NCBI GenBank assembly: GCA_013815785.1
Contig: JACDFO010000032.1
Span: 1 to 10,866, forward strand
Length of the DNA stretch: 10,866 bases
Origin: Candidatus Saccharimonadota bacterium
GTDB lineage: Bacteria > Patescibacteriota > Saccharimonadia > Saccharimonadales > JACDFO01
Direction of reading: 5' to 3'
Shown: piece after piece, positions 1 to 5,890 of the stretch
Numbering within the stretch: the stretch's first letter is position 1
Layout: every line of letters starts with the position of its first letter
The notes under the pieces: model-generated
The model's input: the letters and a program-made list of their open reading frames with translations, nothing else
Told to the model about the DNA's origin: nothing
Database searches by the model: none
Made by a program: the position numbers and the translations under genes

Positions 1-222
1 ATTTTACGTAATGCTGGAGGTCTTGTTATAAAAGTTTACCGCCCAAGCCATTTACAGAATGACATGCTCGACCCCACGGAACGCGAACGCGACAATATAC
101 CAGTAGACTGCACAATAATGAGTAACGGAACCATGGACGACGTCAAACGCTGTGCAGCTCTCTTCTTAAAAGATACGATGGCTGGAAATTTACAACTGAC
201 TTATCAGTCAGCCAACGCCTAA
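1..222 (+). CDS. 3' end of a probable deoxynucleoside monophosphate kinase-like P-loop protein
   Basis: Frame 1 is open from the window edge to a TAA at 220-222, giving the last 73 residues of a protein whose N-terminus lies upstream. The visible part begins with a G-G-L-V-I-K-V-Y-R-P strand, continues through a charged stretch (ERERDN), then D-C-T-I-M-S-N-G-T-M-D-D-V and a final helix. A beta strand ending in V-x-R-P, followed by 'xx-I-x-N-x-G-T-x-x-x-L/V', is typical of the C-terminal half of dNMP kinases and related nucleotide kinases. The P-loop that would prove this is outside the window. A dNMP kinase would fit the dNTP genes further right (dcd, tmk-thyX). A weak inverted repeat (GCCTA/TAGGC, 216-240, then TTTATT) follows the stop and could be a poor terminator. 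The reading frame is certain; the family is inference. Confidence 0.6.
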   Translation: MLRNAGGLVIKVYRPSHLQNDMLDPTERERDNIPVDCTIMSNGTMDDVKRCAALFLKDTMAGNLQLTYQSANA

Positions 223-257
223 TTCATGATAAACTAGGCTTTATTACTGGAGGCCAC

Positions 258-1085
258 ATGAGTGTTAGCGAGTCAAGTTCATCTCAAAATATTTTCCGTC
301 CCGGAGTTACATATGACAGTCATCAGCTTAATGAAATAGCTGAGCGTTACGCTGAGCATTATCCGGATTTTATATTTAATCCAATCAGTGATTCTAGCGC
401 GACTGAACGTATTCTGGCAAAACGTGAAGAGTGGCGTACACTCGGAACTACAGTTGTTTTTACTTCAGGTGTATACGATTTGCTCCACCAAGATCACAAA
501 GGGTACCTGCTGCATACGAAACTGACTGGCGCCGCATTTCATTACCAACAACATTACGCCTACGGACACAGCACCTGGGATGATTTAACGAGTGAAGAAA
601 AGCGTGTATACTCTGACACTTTCATTAAAAACGAGGAGCTAAAACTGATTGTCAGTGTCGACGGAGATAACAGCGTCGCTAACCGAAAAAGTGGTGTCGA
701 AACCAAAGCTAGCTCCCCGCGCCCAATAACTGGATGGTTAACGAGGGCTAGCTCTGTGGTAGACGTCACGTATCCCTTCAGAACAGCAAACGGTTGGGAT
801 AGGCGTCCAGTGGCGGACGCAGTAACAGCTCACGGGCCAGAAGATTTCGACGCCACGAGTCCTCATGGATCCATCATCAATCTTGCATGTGCCTTGCAGC
901 CTGACGTGTGGGCTATATACGAAGAATCTGAGGATATACTAAGCGATGCACCGCTGGTGCCGGCACTAGGTGCGGTAGCTCTGAGTTGTATACCCATTCA
1001 GGAGGGTATTACATATTTTTCCGATTCGTTCTTAGGTCGCTTCAGTACTACCGCCATCCTTCGTCGCGCAAAAGGAGAAGCATGA
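258..1085 (+). CDS. HxxH-type nucleotidyltransferase (cytidylyltransferase-like fold)
   Basis: 275 aa, ATG preceded by GGAGG at 249-253, a good ribosome binding site. Residues 66-80 read as a hydrophobic strand, F-T-S-G-V-Y-D-L-L, then H77-Q-D-H80. This matches the alpha-phosphate-binding HxGH-type motif of the RfaE/HldE, TagD and pantetheine-phosphate adenylyltransferase superfamily, with Asp in place of the usual Gly. Further family marks are V-D-G-D-x-S-V near 133-140, R-P-I near 155, and S-T-T-A-I near 264-268, the equivalent of the 'SST.II' loop. Such enzymes transfer CMP or AMP from a nucleotide triphosphate to a phosphorylated acceptor, releasing pyrophosphate; the acceptor cannot be read from the sequence. 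There is an insertion after the HxxH helix (about residues 85-125) rich in His, Tyr and acidic residues. Its stop overlaps the next start (ATGA, 1082-1085), so the two are probably translated together. Family sure, substrate unknown. Confidence 0.8.
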   Translation: MSVSESSSSQNIFRPGVTYDSHQLNEIAERYAEHYPDFIFNPISDSSATERILAKREEWRTLGTTVVFTSGVYDLLHQDHKGYLLHTKLTGAAFHYQQHYAYGHSTWDDLTSEEKRVYSDTFIKNEELKLIVSVDGDNSVANRKSGVETKASSPRPITGWLTRASSVVDVTYPFRTANGWDRRPVADAVTAHGPEDFDATSPHGSIINLACALQPDVWAIYEESEDILSDAPLVPALGAVALSCIPIQEGITYFSDSFLGRFSTTAILRRAKGEA

Positions 1086-1525
1086 CGGCGCAAAGATCCA
1101 GAAAAGAAGAACTCGAATACCGAAACTATCATAAAAAGATCAAAGAATCTGGTAAATTTGATGCATGCGTATTTTGTTCAATCAAAAACGATAGCGAACA
1201 GATTATCGAACAGACAAAGTATTTCAGAGTTATCACAAACATTTTTCCATATTCGATTTGGGATAATGAAAGAGTGTCCGATCATCTCATGATTATACCA
1301 AAAACACACACAGCAAAACTCGGTGTCCTACCAACGCCAGCTGCTTCTGAGTTTTTGAAATTGATCGATGTATATGAAGACAAGGGCTACAACTTGTATG
1401 CTCGCTCACCGGGGAGCACGATCAAGTCAATACCCCATCAACATAGCCACCTAATAAAGCCAGGCGGCCACCGACGCAAATTAGTATTCTATGCAAAAAA
1501 ACCATACTTCCGTGTCTCTTTTTGA
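1082..1525 (+). CDS. HIT-family (histidine triad) nucleotide-binding protein
   Basis: 147 aa. The start at 1082 is chosen over an in-frame ATG at 986 because it has AAAGGAG at 1071-1077, sits in the ATGA overlap, and removes a run that only shadows the upstream gene. Residues 117-125 carry the triad I-P-H119-Q-H121-S-H123-L-I, where the middle His is the usual nucleophile. C29-V-F-C32 near the N-terminus matches the CxxC pair found in many HIT and GalT-branch proteins. A conserved-looking 'S/D-H-L-M-I-I-P-K-x-H' strand (67-76) is the standard first half of the HIT fold. HIT proteins hydrolyse or transfer nucleotidyl groups from NMP-X or dinucleoside polyphosphates. The overlap with a nucleotidyltransferase suggests a shared pathway, perhaps removal of a nucleotidylated by-product; that is inference. 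The end is basic (KPGGHRRK then YAKKPYFRVSF). Confidence 0.88.
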   Translation: MTAQRSRKEELEYRNYHKKIKESGKFDACVFCSIKNDSEQIIEQTKYFRVITNIFPYSIWDNERVSDHLMIIPKTHTAKLGVLPTPAASEFLKLIDVYEDKGYNLYARSPGSTIKSIPHQHSHLIKPGGHRRKLVFYAKKPYFRVSF

Positions 1526-1569
1526 TTACTACTAGACTTACGTAAAATCGCTCATTACCAGGATAAATT

Positions 1570-1649
1570 AGCTCGAGTTGAGAGTGGTTTGATTGAAGGA
1601 GAGGTAGCGTAGCTACATCGATAGAAAGCAGACCACTATCAGCCGAGCT
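1570..1649 (+). ncRNA. Candidate structured RNA: 80-nt nested hairpin upstream of dcd
   Basis: Three nested stems are visible in the 252-bp gap between the HIT gene and dcd. The outer stem AGCTCG (1570-1575) pairs with CGAGCT (1644-1649). The middle stem AGTGGTTTG (1583-1591) pairs with CAGACCACT (1629-1637) over nine pairs including one U-G. The inner hairpin GTAGC-GTA-GCTAC spans 1604-1616. The U-G pair would be an A-C mismatch on the other strand, which favours the + strand. A possible promoter lies just upstream (TTTGAT 1521-1526, 16-base gap, TAAAAT 1543-1548). No U-tailed terminator follows, and the dcd promoter lies beyond it. This may be a small RNA, or the tail of the HIT transcript. 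It does not match SRP, tmRNA or RNase P signatures that I could look for. Confidence 0.4.
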
Positions 1650-1732
1650 TAGTTGGTTTGAGGACGGGGGAGCTTTGTGTAGATCCAGTACCGTTTAGTT
1701 GTAATATTTGCGCTTGTGCTTGCGTCATACAT

Positions 1733-1760
1733 TTGACAGCACGTACAATATGTAAATATT
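1733..1760 (+). promoter_or_regulatory. Promoter for the dcd-tmk-thyX operon
   Basis: A perfect TTGACA (1733-1738) is followed after 16 bases by AATATT (1755-1760), with TG at 1751-1752 upstream of the -10. Transcription would begin near 1766, leaving a leader of only about 12 bases that holds the AGGGAG ribosome binding site (1769-1774) before the GTG at 1778. Confidence 0.6.
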
Positions 1761-1777
1761 AAGCGGATAGGGAGCTT

Positions 1778-2491
1778 GTGGGCGTATACAGCAATACACA
1801 AATTAGAGCGGCGTTAAAAGAGGGGCATATTGTTTGCACGCCCTTCAATCCAAAACACATAAGTCATGCCAGCTTGGATGTAACGCTTGGTTTTTACTAC
1901 TACCGTACCGGGCAGGCCAAACGTGGCTATGTTTATAATCCTTTTGACGAAACAGATGTGCACCGCTATTTTGGTGAAGTCCATCAAGCTGTATCGCATC
2001 AAGATTGGTGCACTGCTAACGGAGTTCGATTATTAGAAGGTATTCCTGCTGATCACCCCATAATTCCACTCAAACCCGGTGAACGTATTTTAGCTCATAC
2101 CCATGAGTTCTTTGGTATAAAACCACCCGGTGCATACGAAGTAAAGTCACGCTCGAGTTGGGGACGTAACGGTATTGCGGTGTGCTTTGATGCCGGCTGG
2201 GTAGACCCTGGTTATATTAACCGTTTGACGCTTGAAATATATAATCTCAACGAACATGAAACAGTGCTCTTGCCGGTTGGCGAACGAATTGCACAAGCGG
2301 TGTTTCACGAAACTGGTGAAGTAGAAGGTAACTACGGTGAAGGCCGTGACGATGGCATGAGCGGTAAATATCAGGTAGGTACGAACCTGGACGACATCAT
2401 AACGAATTGGACACCGGATCAGATGCTGCCCCGAGCCTACAAAGACAAGCGAGCACTTCCAGGAGCAATCAAAGGTTTAAAAGCACGATGA
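1778..2491 (+). CDS. dcd: dCTP deaminase (dUTPase-fold family)
   Basis: 237 aa with a GTG start, preceded by AGGGAG very close upstream (3-base gap). dCTP deaminase converts dCTP to dUTP and ammonia in the cytosol, feeding dUMP for thymidylate synthesis. Family marks in order: N-terminal S-x-x-x-I-R-x-A-L-K; S-L-D-V-x-L-G at 32-38; S-R-S-S-W-G-R at 124-130; A-G-W-V-D-P-G-Y at 139-146; L-T-L-E with E153 in the place of the catalytic glutamate; G-E-R-I-A-Q at 168-173; and S-G-K-Y-Q at 195-199. It is longer than the roughly 190-aa E. coli enzyme because of an insertion around residues 45-95. Members of this fold can also be bifunctional deaminase/dUTPases. That cannot be decided here, but the absence of a dut gene in the window leaves it open. 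The stop overlaps the next start (ATGA, 2488-2491), so it is translationally coupled to tmk-thyX. Confidence 0.92.
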   Translation: MGVYSNTQIRAALKEGHIVCTPFNPKHISHASLDVTLGFYYYRTGQAKRGYVYNPFDETDVHRYFGEVHQAVSHQDWCTANGVRLLEGIPADHPIIPLKPGERILAHTHEFFGIKPPGAYEVKSRSSWGRNGIAVCFDAGWVDPGYINRLTLEIYNLNEHETVLLPVGERIAQAVFHETGEVEGNYGEGRDDGMSGKYQVGTNLDDIITNWTPDQMLPRAYKDKRALPGAIKGLKAR

Positions 2492-4815
2492 GCGTCGCAA
2501 GCAAAGGTCTATTTATCGTAATCGAAGGCGTTGATGGCGCTGGGAAAAGTACGCAGTACGATTTGATGCGCCAAAAGCTCAAAAACGAAGGCTATGACGT
2601 AGAAGAAATTCATTTTCCTCGTTATGATGAACCGTCAAGCTATTTTGTACGTGAATATTTGAAAGGCAATTATGGTACCGCGGAAGAAGTTGGGCCGTAT
2701 ACAGGCTCGGTTTTTTACGCCCTCGACCGTTATCAGGCTGCCTCACAGATACAAAATGCTCTCGATCAAGGCAAAATAGTACTGTGTGACCGCTATACAG
2801 GCTCGAATATGGCCCACCAAGGCACTAAGTTTAATCATGCGGAAGAACGTCGCGGCTATTTTATTTGGCTAGATAATCTTGAGTTCCAAATGCTAAAGAT
2901 TCCACGCCCCGACCATAATTTCGTACTAACGGCACCCCTAGAAGTCATTCAAGAACGACTTGCAGCCAAAACCAATTCCAGTACGCACGTTCAAGGCAAA
3001 GACATTCACGAAGCCGACCCCGAGCATATTCGCAAATCGCGCGAAGTATACATAGACCTTTGCAATTTGTTTCCAAAAGATTTTCACCAGATTGAAGGGG
3101 CGAGAAGCGGCAAAGTTATGCCGGTTGAAGTTATTCATGATTTGATGTGGAAGAGTATTGAATCTTTATTACCTGAAAAGCCAGCCAAAACGAAAGGAAG
3201 TACCGTGCCAGAAAAGCCAAACATACAATCAGAAAATCCATATGTCACCAGAACAGATGAGGGTTGGGATATCTCCGAGGCAGGCAAGCAGTATCTAGAG
3301 GAAGCAGTCACGAATTCTGAAGGTAATGTATACGCATTTACTGATAAGCTCGGTGCACTGACTATCGCCGCCGCTATGGCTCGCCTGAGTCGACGTGGTG
3401 ATGACATGCGGGTAACTATTTTGGACGAATTTGCACCTCACGAAGGCAAAGACGTCAAACTACTCGAAAGAGTGATAACAGCCTACGGCGATGATTCGGT
3501 CCAACAGCTTGTCGGTCAACATGTGGTCGTTGAAGGAGCTAGTAACTTATTAACCAAACACCTTGAATGGGGCCGTCTAGGTTCATATCTGGAACAATCT
3601 ACGCGGTATATATACTTTGATGAAAAGGACCGGGATGGCAAATACAAATATTACACTCCAGACCATTTTAATGACGCGACCAAACAACTCTATGAACAAT
3701 CCATTGATCGTATATTCGATGCCTATTCCAGCATGGTCCATAACCTTTCAGATTACTTGGCCAAGAATTCGACCGTGCCTAAATCAGAGCAAGATGGTGC
3801 CTGGCGTTCGGCGATTCGAGCCCAGGCTTGTGATGCCATTCGCCCAGTATTACCTGTCGCTACTAAATCAACTGTCGGTATATTTGCAAGCGGTCAGGCA
3901 CTGGAAATGATGATAATGCGATTACGTGCTAGCGACAGCAAAGAAGCACAGATTACCGGCAATCAAGTCCTTGAAGAAGCCCGTAAAGTAATCCCTGTAT
4001 TCTTAGAAAGAGCCGACAAACCAGATAGGGGTGGAGCAGCCACTGCGTACCAGGCAAACACCCGACACAGTGTGGGCGAACTTGCCGATACATATCTGCC
4101 TGATACGTACGGTGAAACGACTGAACCGGTAAGCCTGCGAGGCTTTTGGCCTAAGAACGAACTAGACTTGGTCCCTCATATGCTCTACGAACATAGCAAT
4201 ATGTCGTTGAATGAAATAACAGAGGCGGTAGATTCATGGCCGATTGAGCAGAGAGACGAGGTATTCAAAGCGTACATGGGTGAGCGGCTTAATCGCCGTC
4301 ATAAGCCCGGTCGAGCACTGGAGCAAGCGCATTACACATGGGACTTAGTGTGTGATTATGGTATTTTCCGTGATTTACAGCGTCATCGTATGGTCGACGA
4401 CCTTCAGTGGCAACCATTAACACCTCGCTATGGTTTTGAGACACCCGCAATCGTTGAGGAAGCCGATTTAGGAGAGTTATTCGCAAGTTGCTTTGATTTA
4501 TCTGCCGAGTTGTACTCGTTACTTCAGAAGGCCGGTTATCAATACGAAGCGCAATATGCGACACTCCTAGGCCATAAAATGCGCTGGAAGGTCACATATA
4601 ACGCTCGCGAGGCATTTCACCTCCACGAGCTCCGTACGAGCCCACAGGGCCATCCTGGCTACCGCAAATTAGTTGCTCAGATGCACGAAGAGCTTACTAA
4701 TGTTCATCCGCAGCTTGGAGAAGCCATGCGATTCGTCAATAAGGGCGAAGACGAAGAACTTACCAGATTAGCCGCAGAACGCTACACCCAATTCAAGCTA
4801 GACAAACTTACGTAA
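2488..4815 (+). CDS. Thymidylate kinase fused to a tandem-duplicated ThyX (flavin-dependent thymidylate synthase)
   Basis: 775 aa. The start at 2488 overlaps the dcd stop and gives a normal Tmk N-terminus; the frame is open further upstream but only as a shadow of dcd. Residues 1-225 are thymidylate kinase: P-loop G14-V-D-G-A-G-K-S-T22, D-R-Y at 101-103 followed by the A-x-Q-G helix, and a LID with R157. Residues 228-250 form a Lys/Glu/Pro-rich linker. Residues about 305-505 are a first ThyX-like unit (Y-G-D-D-S-V at 333-338; R363-L-G-S-Y-L-E-Q-S-T-R-Y374; I-R-P-V-L-P near 451; M-R-L-R near 480). Residues about 560-760 are a second (Q631-R-H-R634, then T-P-R-Y648; N-A-R...H-E-L-R716). ThyX makes dTMP from dUMP using methylene-tetrahydrofolate and FAD; Tmk phosphorylates dTMP. 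The fusion therefore joins consecutive steps. Copy 1 lacks RHR; copy 2 lacks the conserved serines. Confidence 0.88.
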   Translation: MSVASKGLFIVIEGVDGAGKSTQYDLMRQKLKNEGYDVEEIHFPRYDEPSSYFVREYLKGNYGTAEEVGPYTGSVFYALDRYQAASQIQNALDQGKIVLCDRYTGSNMAHQGTKFNHAEERRGYFIWLDNLEFQMLKIPRPDHNFVLTAPLEVIQERLAAKTNSSTHVQGKDIHEADPEHIRKSREVYIDLCNLFPKDFHQIEGARSGKVMPVEVIHDLMWKSIESLLPEKPAKTKGSTVPEKPNIQSENPYVTRTDEGWDISEAGKQYLEEAVTNSEGNVYAFTDKLGALTIAAAMARLSRRGDDMRVTILDEFAPHEGKDVKLLERVITAYGDDSVQQLVGQHVVVEGASNLLTKHLEWGRLGSYLEQSTRYIYFDEKDRDGKYKYYTPDHFNDATKQLYEQSIDRIFDAYSSMVHNLSDYLAKNSTVPKSEQDGAWRSAIRAQACDAIRPVLPVATKSTVGIFASGQALEMMIMRLRASDSKEAQITGNQVLEEARKVIPVFLERADKPDRGGAATAYQANTRHSVGELADTYLPDTYGETTEPVSLRGFWPKNELDLVPHMLYEHSNMSLNEITEAVDSWPIEQRDEVFKAYMGERLNRRHKPGRALEQAHYTWDLVCDYGIFRDLQRHRMVDDLQWQPLTPRYGFETPAIVEEADLGELFASCFDLSAELYSLLQKAGYQYEAQYATLLGHKMRWKVTYNAREAFHLHELRTSPQGHPGYRKLVAQMHEELTNVHPQLGEAMRFVNKGEDEELTRLAAERYTQFKLDKLT
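3193..3207 (+). promoter_or_regulatory. Internal ribosome binding site and in-frame GTG at the Tmk/ThyX junction
   Basis: AAAGGA (3193-3198) lies six bases before an in-frame GTG (3205-3207, codon 240), exactly inside the Lys/Pro-rich linker between the kinase and ThyX parts. It may be a working start for a separate ThyX of 536 aa, or a relic of the start codon of a once-separate thyX gene. Chance occurrence in a Lys-rich linker (AAA/GGA codons) cannot be excluded. Confidence 0.4.
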
Positions 4816-4820
4816 GCTGT

Positions 4821-5096
4821 TTAGTCTACCGATTCGCTAAGATCGCTCATAGCTTCATCGACAGCCAGTGCGATGCCGCGACCAAAGGCTAGTTTGTCTA
4901 TTTCCATAATCTCCGTTGTAGTCAAAGGTTCATTAAGATTGAGTTCCAAACGTCTTTGGCGTTCTTCTTCTACGACTTTACGCGTAATACGCATTTCTTC
5001 AATAGCAATTAAATCACTAGCGTCCAAAGGTTGTGCCTCCGGAACTATCCTCGCCGTTAAATCGAACTCGTATCTGTTTCTGTCTAAAAGTGACAT
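4821..5096 (-). CDS. Hypothetical small charged protein (91 aa)
   Basis: I do not recognise this protein. It is 91 aa, strongly acidic and helical in look, with a central Glu/Arg-rich helix (residues about 33-51, rich in E, R and V) and an acidic C-terminus. There is no signal peptide, membrane segment or cysteine. It runs against the thyX gene, the two stops lying only five bases apart, and no terminator is visible between them. Support that it is real: a well-spaced promoter directly upstream (5120-5147, minus strand), a start only about 17 bases from the expected transcript start, and amino-acid use typical of a soluble protein. The ribosome binding site is weak (AGGA about 13 bases, GAG about 6 bases before ATG). 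Possibly a small regulator or partner protein; no function can be assigned. Confidence 0.7.
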   Translation of the reverse strand: MSLLDRNRYEFDLTARIVPEAQPLDASDLIAIEEMRITRKVVEEERQRRLELNLNEPLTTTEIMEIDKLAFGRGIALAVDEAMSDLSESVD

Positions 5097-5119
5097 AATT
5101 TTCTCATTATCCTTGATTA

Positions 5120-5147
5120 GTTATACGCTTGTTTTTTTAGTTTTCAA
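5120..5147 (-). promoter_or_regulatory. Minus-strand promoter for the 91-aa gene
   Basis: Read on the minus strand: TTGAAA (5147-5142), a 16-base A-rich gap, then TATAAC (5125-5120). Transcription should begin near 5113, leaving about 17 leader bases before the ATG at 5096. Confidence 0.55.
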
Positions 5148-5221
5148 TAGTTTTTTGTGGTTAGTGACAACTGGAGGCGATTTATTTCATAGAGAGTATA
5201 AAACTCGAAATCTATGAAGGC

Positions 5222-5382
5222 CGGTAGGTCCCAGTGTTTTCAGGATTGAGGCGCCAGCGAAGGCTTCAACCGTTACTCGCACTGGGTAAACGAGAGGCGC
5301 GTTTCGATACGCTCGGTACCTTGCGAATCCTGAGGAGGATTCTCTCGTTTATCGTTAGACTGATTGTCTAACGACCCTACCG
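5222..5382 (+). ncRNA. Candidate structured RNA with a compact four-way junction
   Basis: Four helices close on each other with almost no unpaired bases. P1 is CGGTAGG (5222-5228) with CCTACCG (5376-5382). P2 is CCCAGTG (5230-5236) with CACTGGG (5280-5286), holding an inner stem TTGAGGC (5246-5252) with GCTTCAA (5263-5269). P3 is TAAACGAGA (5287-5295) with TCTCGTTTA (5343-5351), holding GCGT-TTCGAT-ACGC (5299-5312) and GAATCC-TGAGGA-GGATTC (5325-5342). P4 is CGTTAGAC-TGATT-GTCTAACG (5353-5373). Junction linkers are 1, 0, 1 and 2 bases. One G-U pair in the inner P2 stem would be A-C on the other strand, so the + strand is weakly favoured, but I see no good + promoter; a minus-strand transcript remains possible. 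A further hairpin (CATAGA/TCTATG, 5189-5217) flanks it. There is no match to RNase P, tmRNA, SRP or SAM riboswitch landmarks. Confidence 0.55.
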
Positions 5383-5402
5383 CGTCATGTGTGACTATGT
5401 TA

Positions 5403-5600
5403 CTAGAACTTGCAAACGCCCATGAAGTTGTCTTCTTGACGAGCAAGCCTCTCTGACCAGGTGGCAGCAAGCTCAGGGTTCTGGCTGGCTACCGATGATG
5501 ACAAGAGCTTTCTCGTACGTACGATTGCTTTTTCCAAGCGTGAACGATGTACGGCACGCTCAATGTCCTTATCCGTCAGGCTATCGTAGCAATCTACCAT
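5403..5600 (-). CDS. Possible small protein (65 aa)
   Basis: Unrecognised. On the minus strand an ATG at 5600 is preceded by GGAG four bases away (a GTG directly in front is the alternative start). The product is rich in Arg, Glu, Ser and Leu. A stretch at about residues 10-33 (D-K-D-I-E-R-A-V-H-R, then more Arg/Lys/Leu) could form an amphipathic basic helix, and a second helix (about 43-57) follows. It has two cysteines (positions 3 and 62), no signal peptide and no membrane segment. It lies between two structured-RNA candidates and could be read by transcription passing the minus-strand terminator at 5728-5754. It may be a small nucleic-acid-binding protein or a chance frame; composition and the ribosome site favour a gene only moderately. 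Confidence 0.4.
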   Translation of the reverse strand: MVDCYDSLTDKDIERAVHRSRLEKAIVRTRKLLSSSVASQNPELAATWSERLARQEDNFMGVCKF

Positions 5601-5617
5601 CACTCTCCAGTTGTCGT

Positions 5618-5714
5618 GTCAGCATGATGGCTGACGATGTGCAATTCCCCCCATAAAGCTGGGAATGTTGGAAGCAGTGCTTCCATAAGTAGCCACCAAT
5701 TGTGAATACTTATG
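5618..5714. other. Run of perfect hairpins in a gene-free stretch
   Basis: Four inverted repeats follow each other closely: GTCAGC-ATGATG-GCTGAC (5618-5635), ATTCCC with GGGAAT (5644-5666), GGAAGC-AGT-GCTTCC (5670-5684), and CATAAGTA with TACTTATG (5684-5714), the last with an inner CAC/GTG. All arms are perfect, so the strand cannot be decided. On the minus strand they would lie between the terminator at 5728 and the start of the 65-aa ORF at 5600, as part of its leader. No coding frame of note crosses them on the + strand. Confidence 0.5.
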
Positions 5715-5727
5715 GATTCGCTGCAAT

Positions 5728-5754
5728 AAAAAGAACTCCTGCTGGTTGGAGTCC
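5728..5754 (-). terminator. Rho-independent terminator of the minus-strand small RNA
   Basis: On the minus strand GGACTCC (5754-5748) pairs with GGAGTTC (5739-5733) across an 8-base loop, seven pairs including one G-U, followed at once by five T (5732-5728). On the + strand the same repeat has an A-C mismatch and no T run, so it is directional. Confidence 0.65.
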
Positions 5755-5884
5755 GTGATTGCTGTTCGCTTGATTTGTTTATATGTACACGTATCCAACC
5801 ATTATTTAATCGTAATTAGCACGTAGCCGTACTTGCGGCCAGGTAGCATATTACAAATAGTGGTATGGATTTGATGTATCACAA
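5728..5884 (-). ncRNA. Candidate small RNA gene of about 157 nt with its own promoter and terminator
   Basis: The minus strand has a near-consensus promoter (5919-5891), an expected start near 5884, and a U-tailed terminator ending at 5728; no credible ORF lies between. The transcript folds into a long rod. Its outer stem pairs 5870-5861 (one bulged base at 5865) with 5801-5793 over nine pairs. The next stem is TTGTAAT (5856-5850) with ATTACGA (5816-5810), including a U-G pair that would be A-C on the + strand. The tip is a GCCG/CGGC hairpin (5839-5826). A rod of this length with internal loops recalls 6S RNA, but I cannot confirm that. Alternatively it is an attenuated leader for the downstream 65-aa ORF. 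Confidence 0.55.
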
Positions 5885-5890
5885 CTATCG

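Noticed and set aside
986..1081. N-terminal extension of the HIT gene
   Set aside because: The extra 32 codons overlap the nucleotidyltransferase in another frame and lack a ribosome site; the 1082 start has AAAGGAG and the ATGA overlap.
1583..1640. SRP (4.5S) RNA at the hairpin upstream of dcd
   Set aside because: A piece resembling AAGCAG is present, but the GGAA-type tetraloop and the conserved asymmetric loop of domain IV are missing.
2407..2487. N-terminal extension of tmk-thyX
   Set aside because: The extra 27 codons are a Ser/Gln/Arg-rich shadow of dcd; the kinase fold begins naturally after the 2488 start.
5273..5470. 65-codon minus-strand open frame across the four-way RNA
   Set aside because: Low-complexity polar composition, no ribosome binding site, and the sequence is better explained by RNA pairing.
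5513..5524. 12-bp perfect palindrome TCGTACGTACGA
   Set aside because: It lies inside the 65-aa frame where it is compatible with ordinary codons, and no second copy or flanking operator-like context was seen.
5189..5660. tmRNA or RNase P RNA hidden in the structured region
   Set aside because: No GAGGAAAGUCC or ACAGAA-type RNase P core on either strand, and no T-arm (GGTTCGA...) with a CCA end or tag frame for tmRNA.
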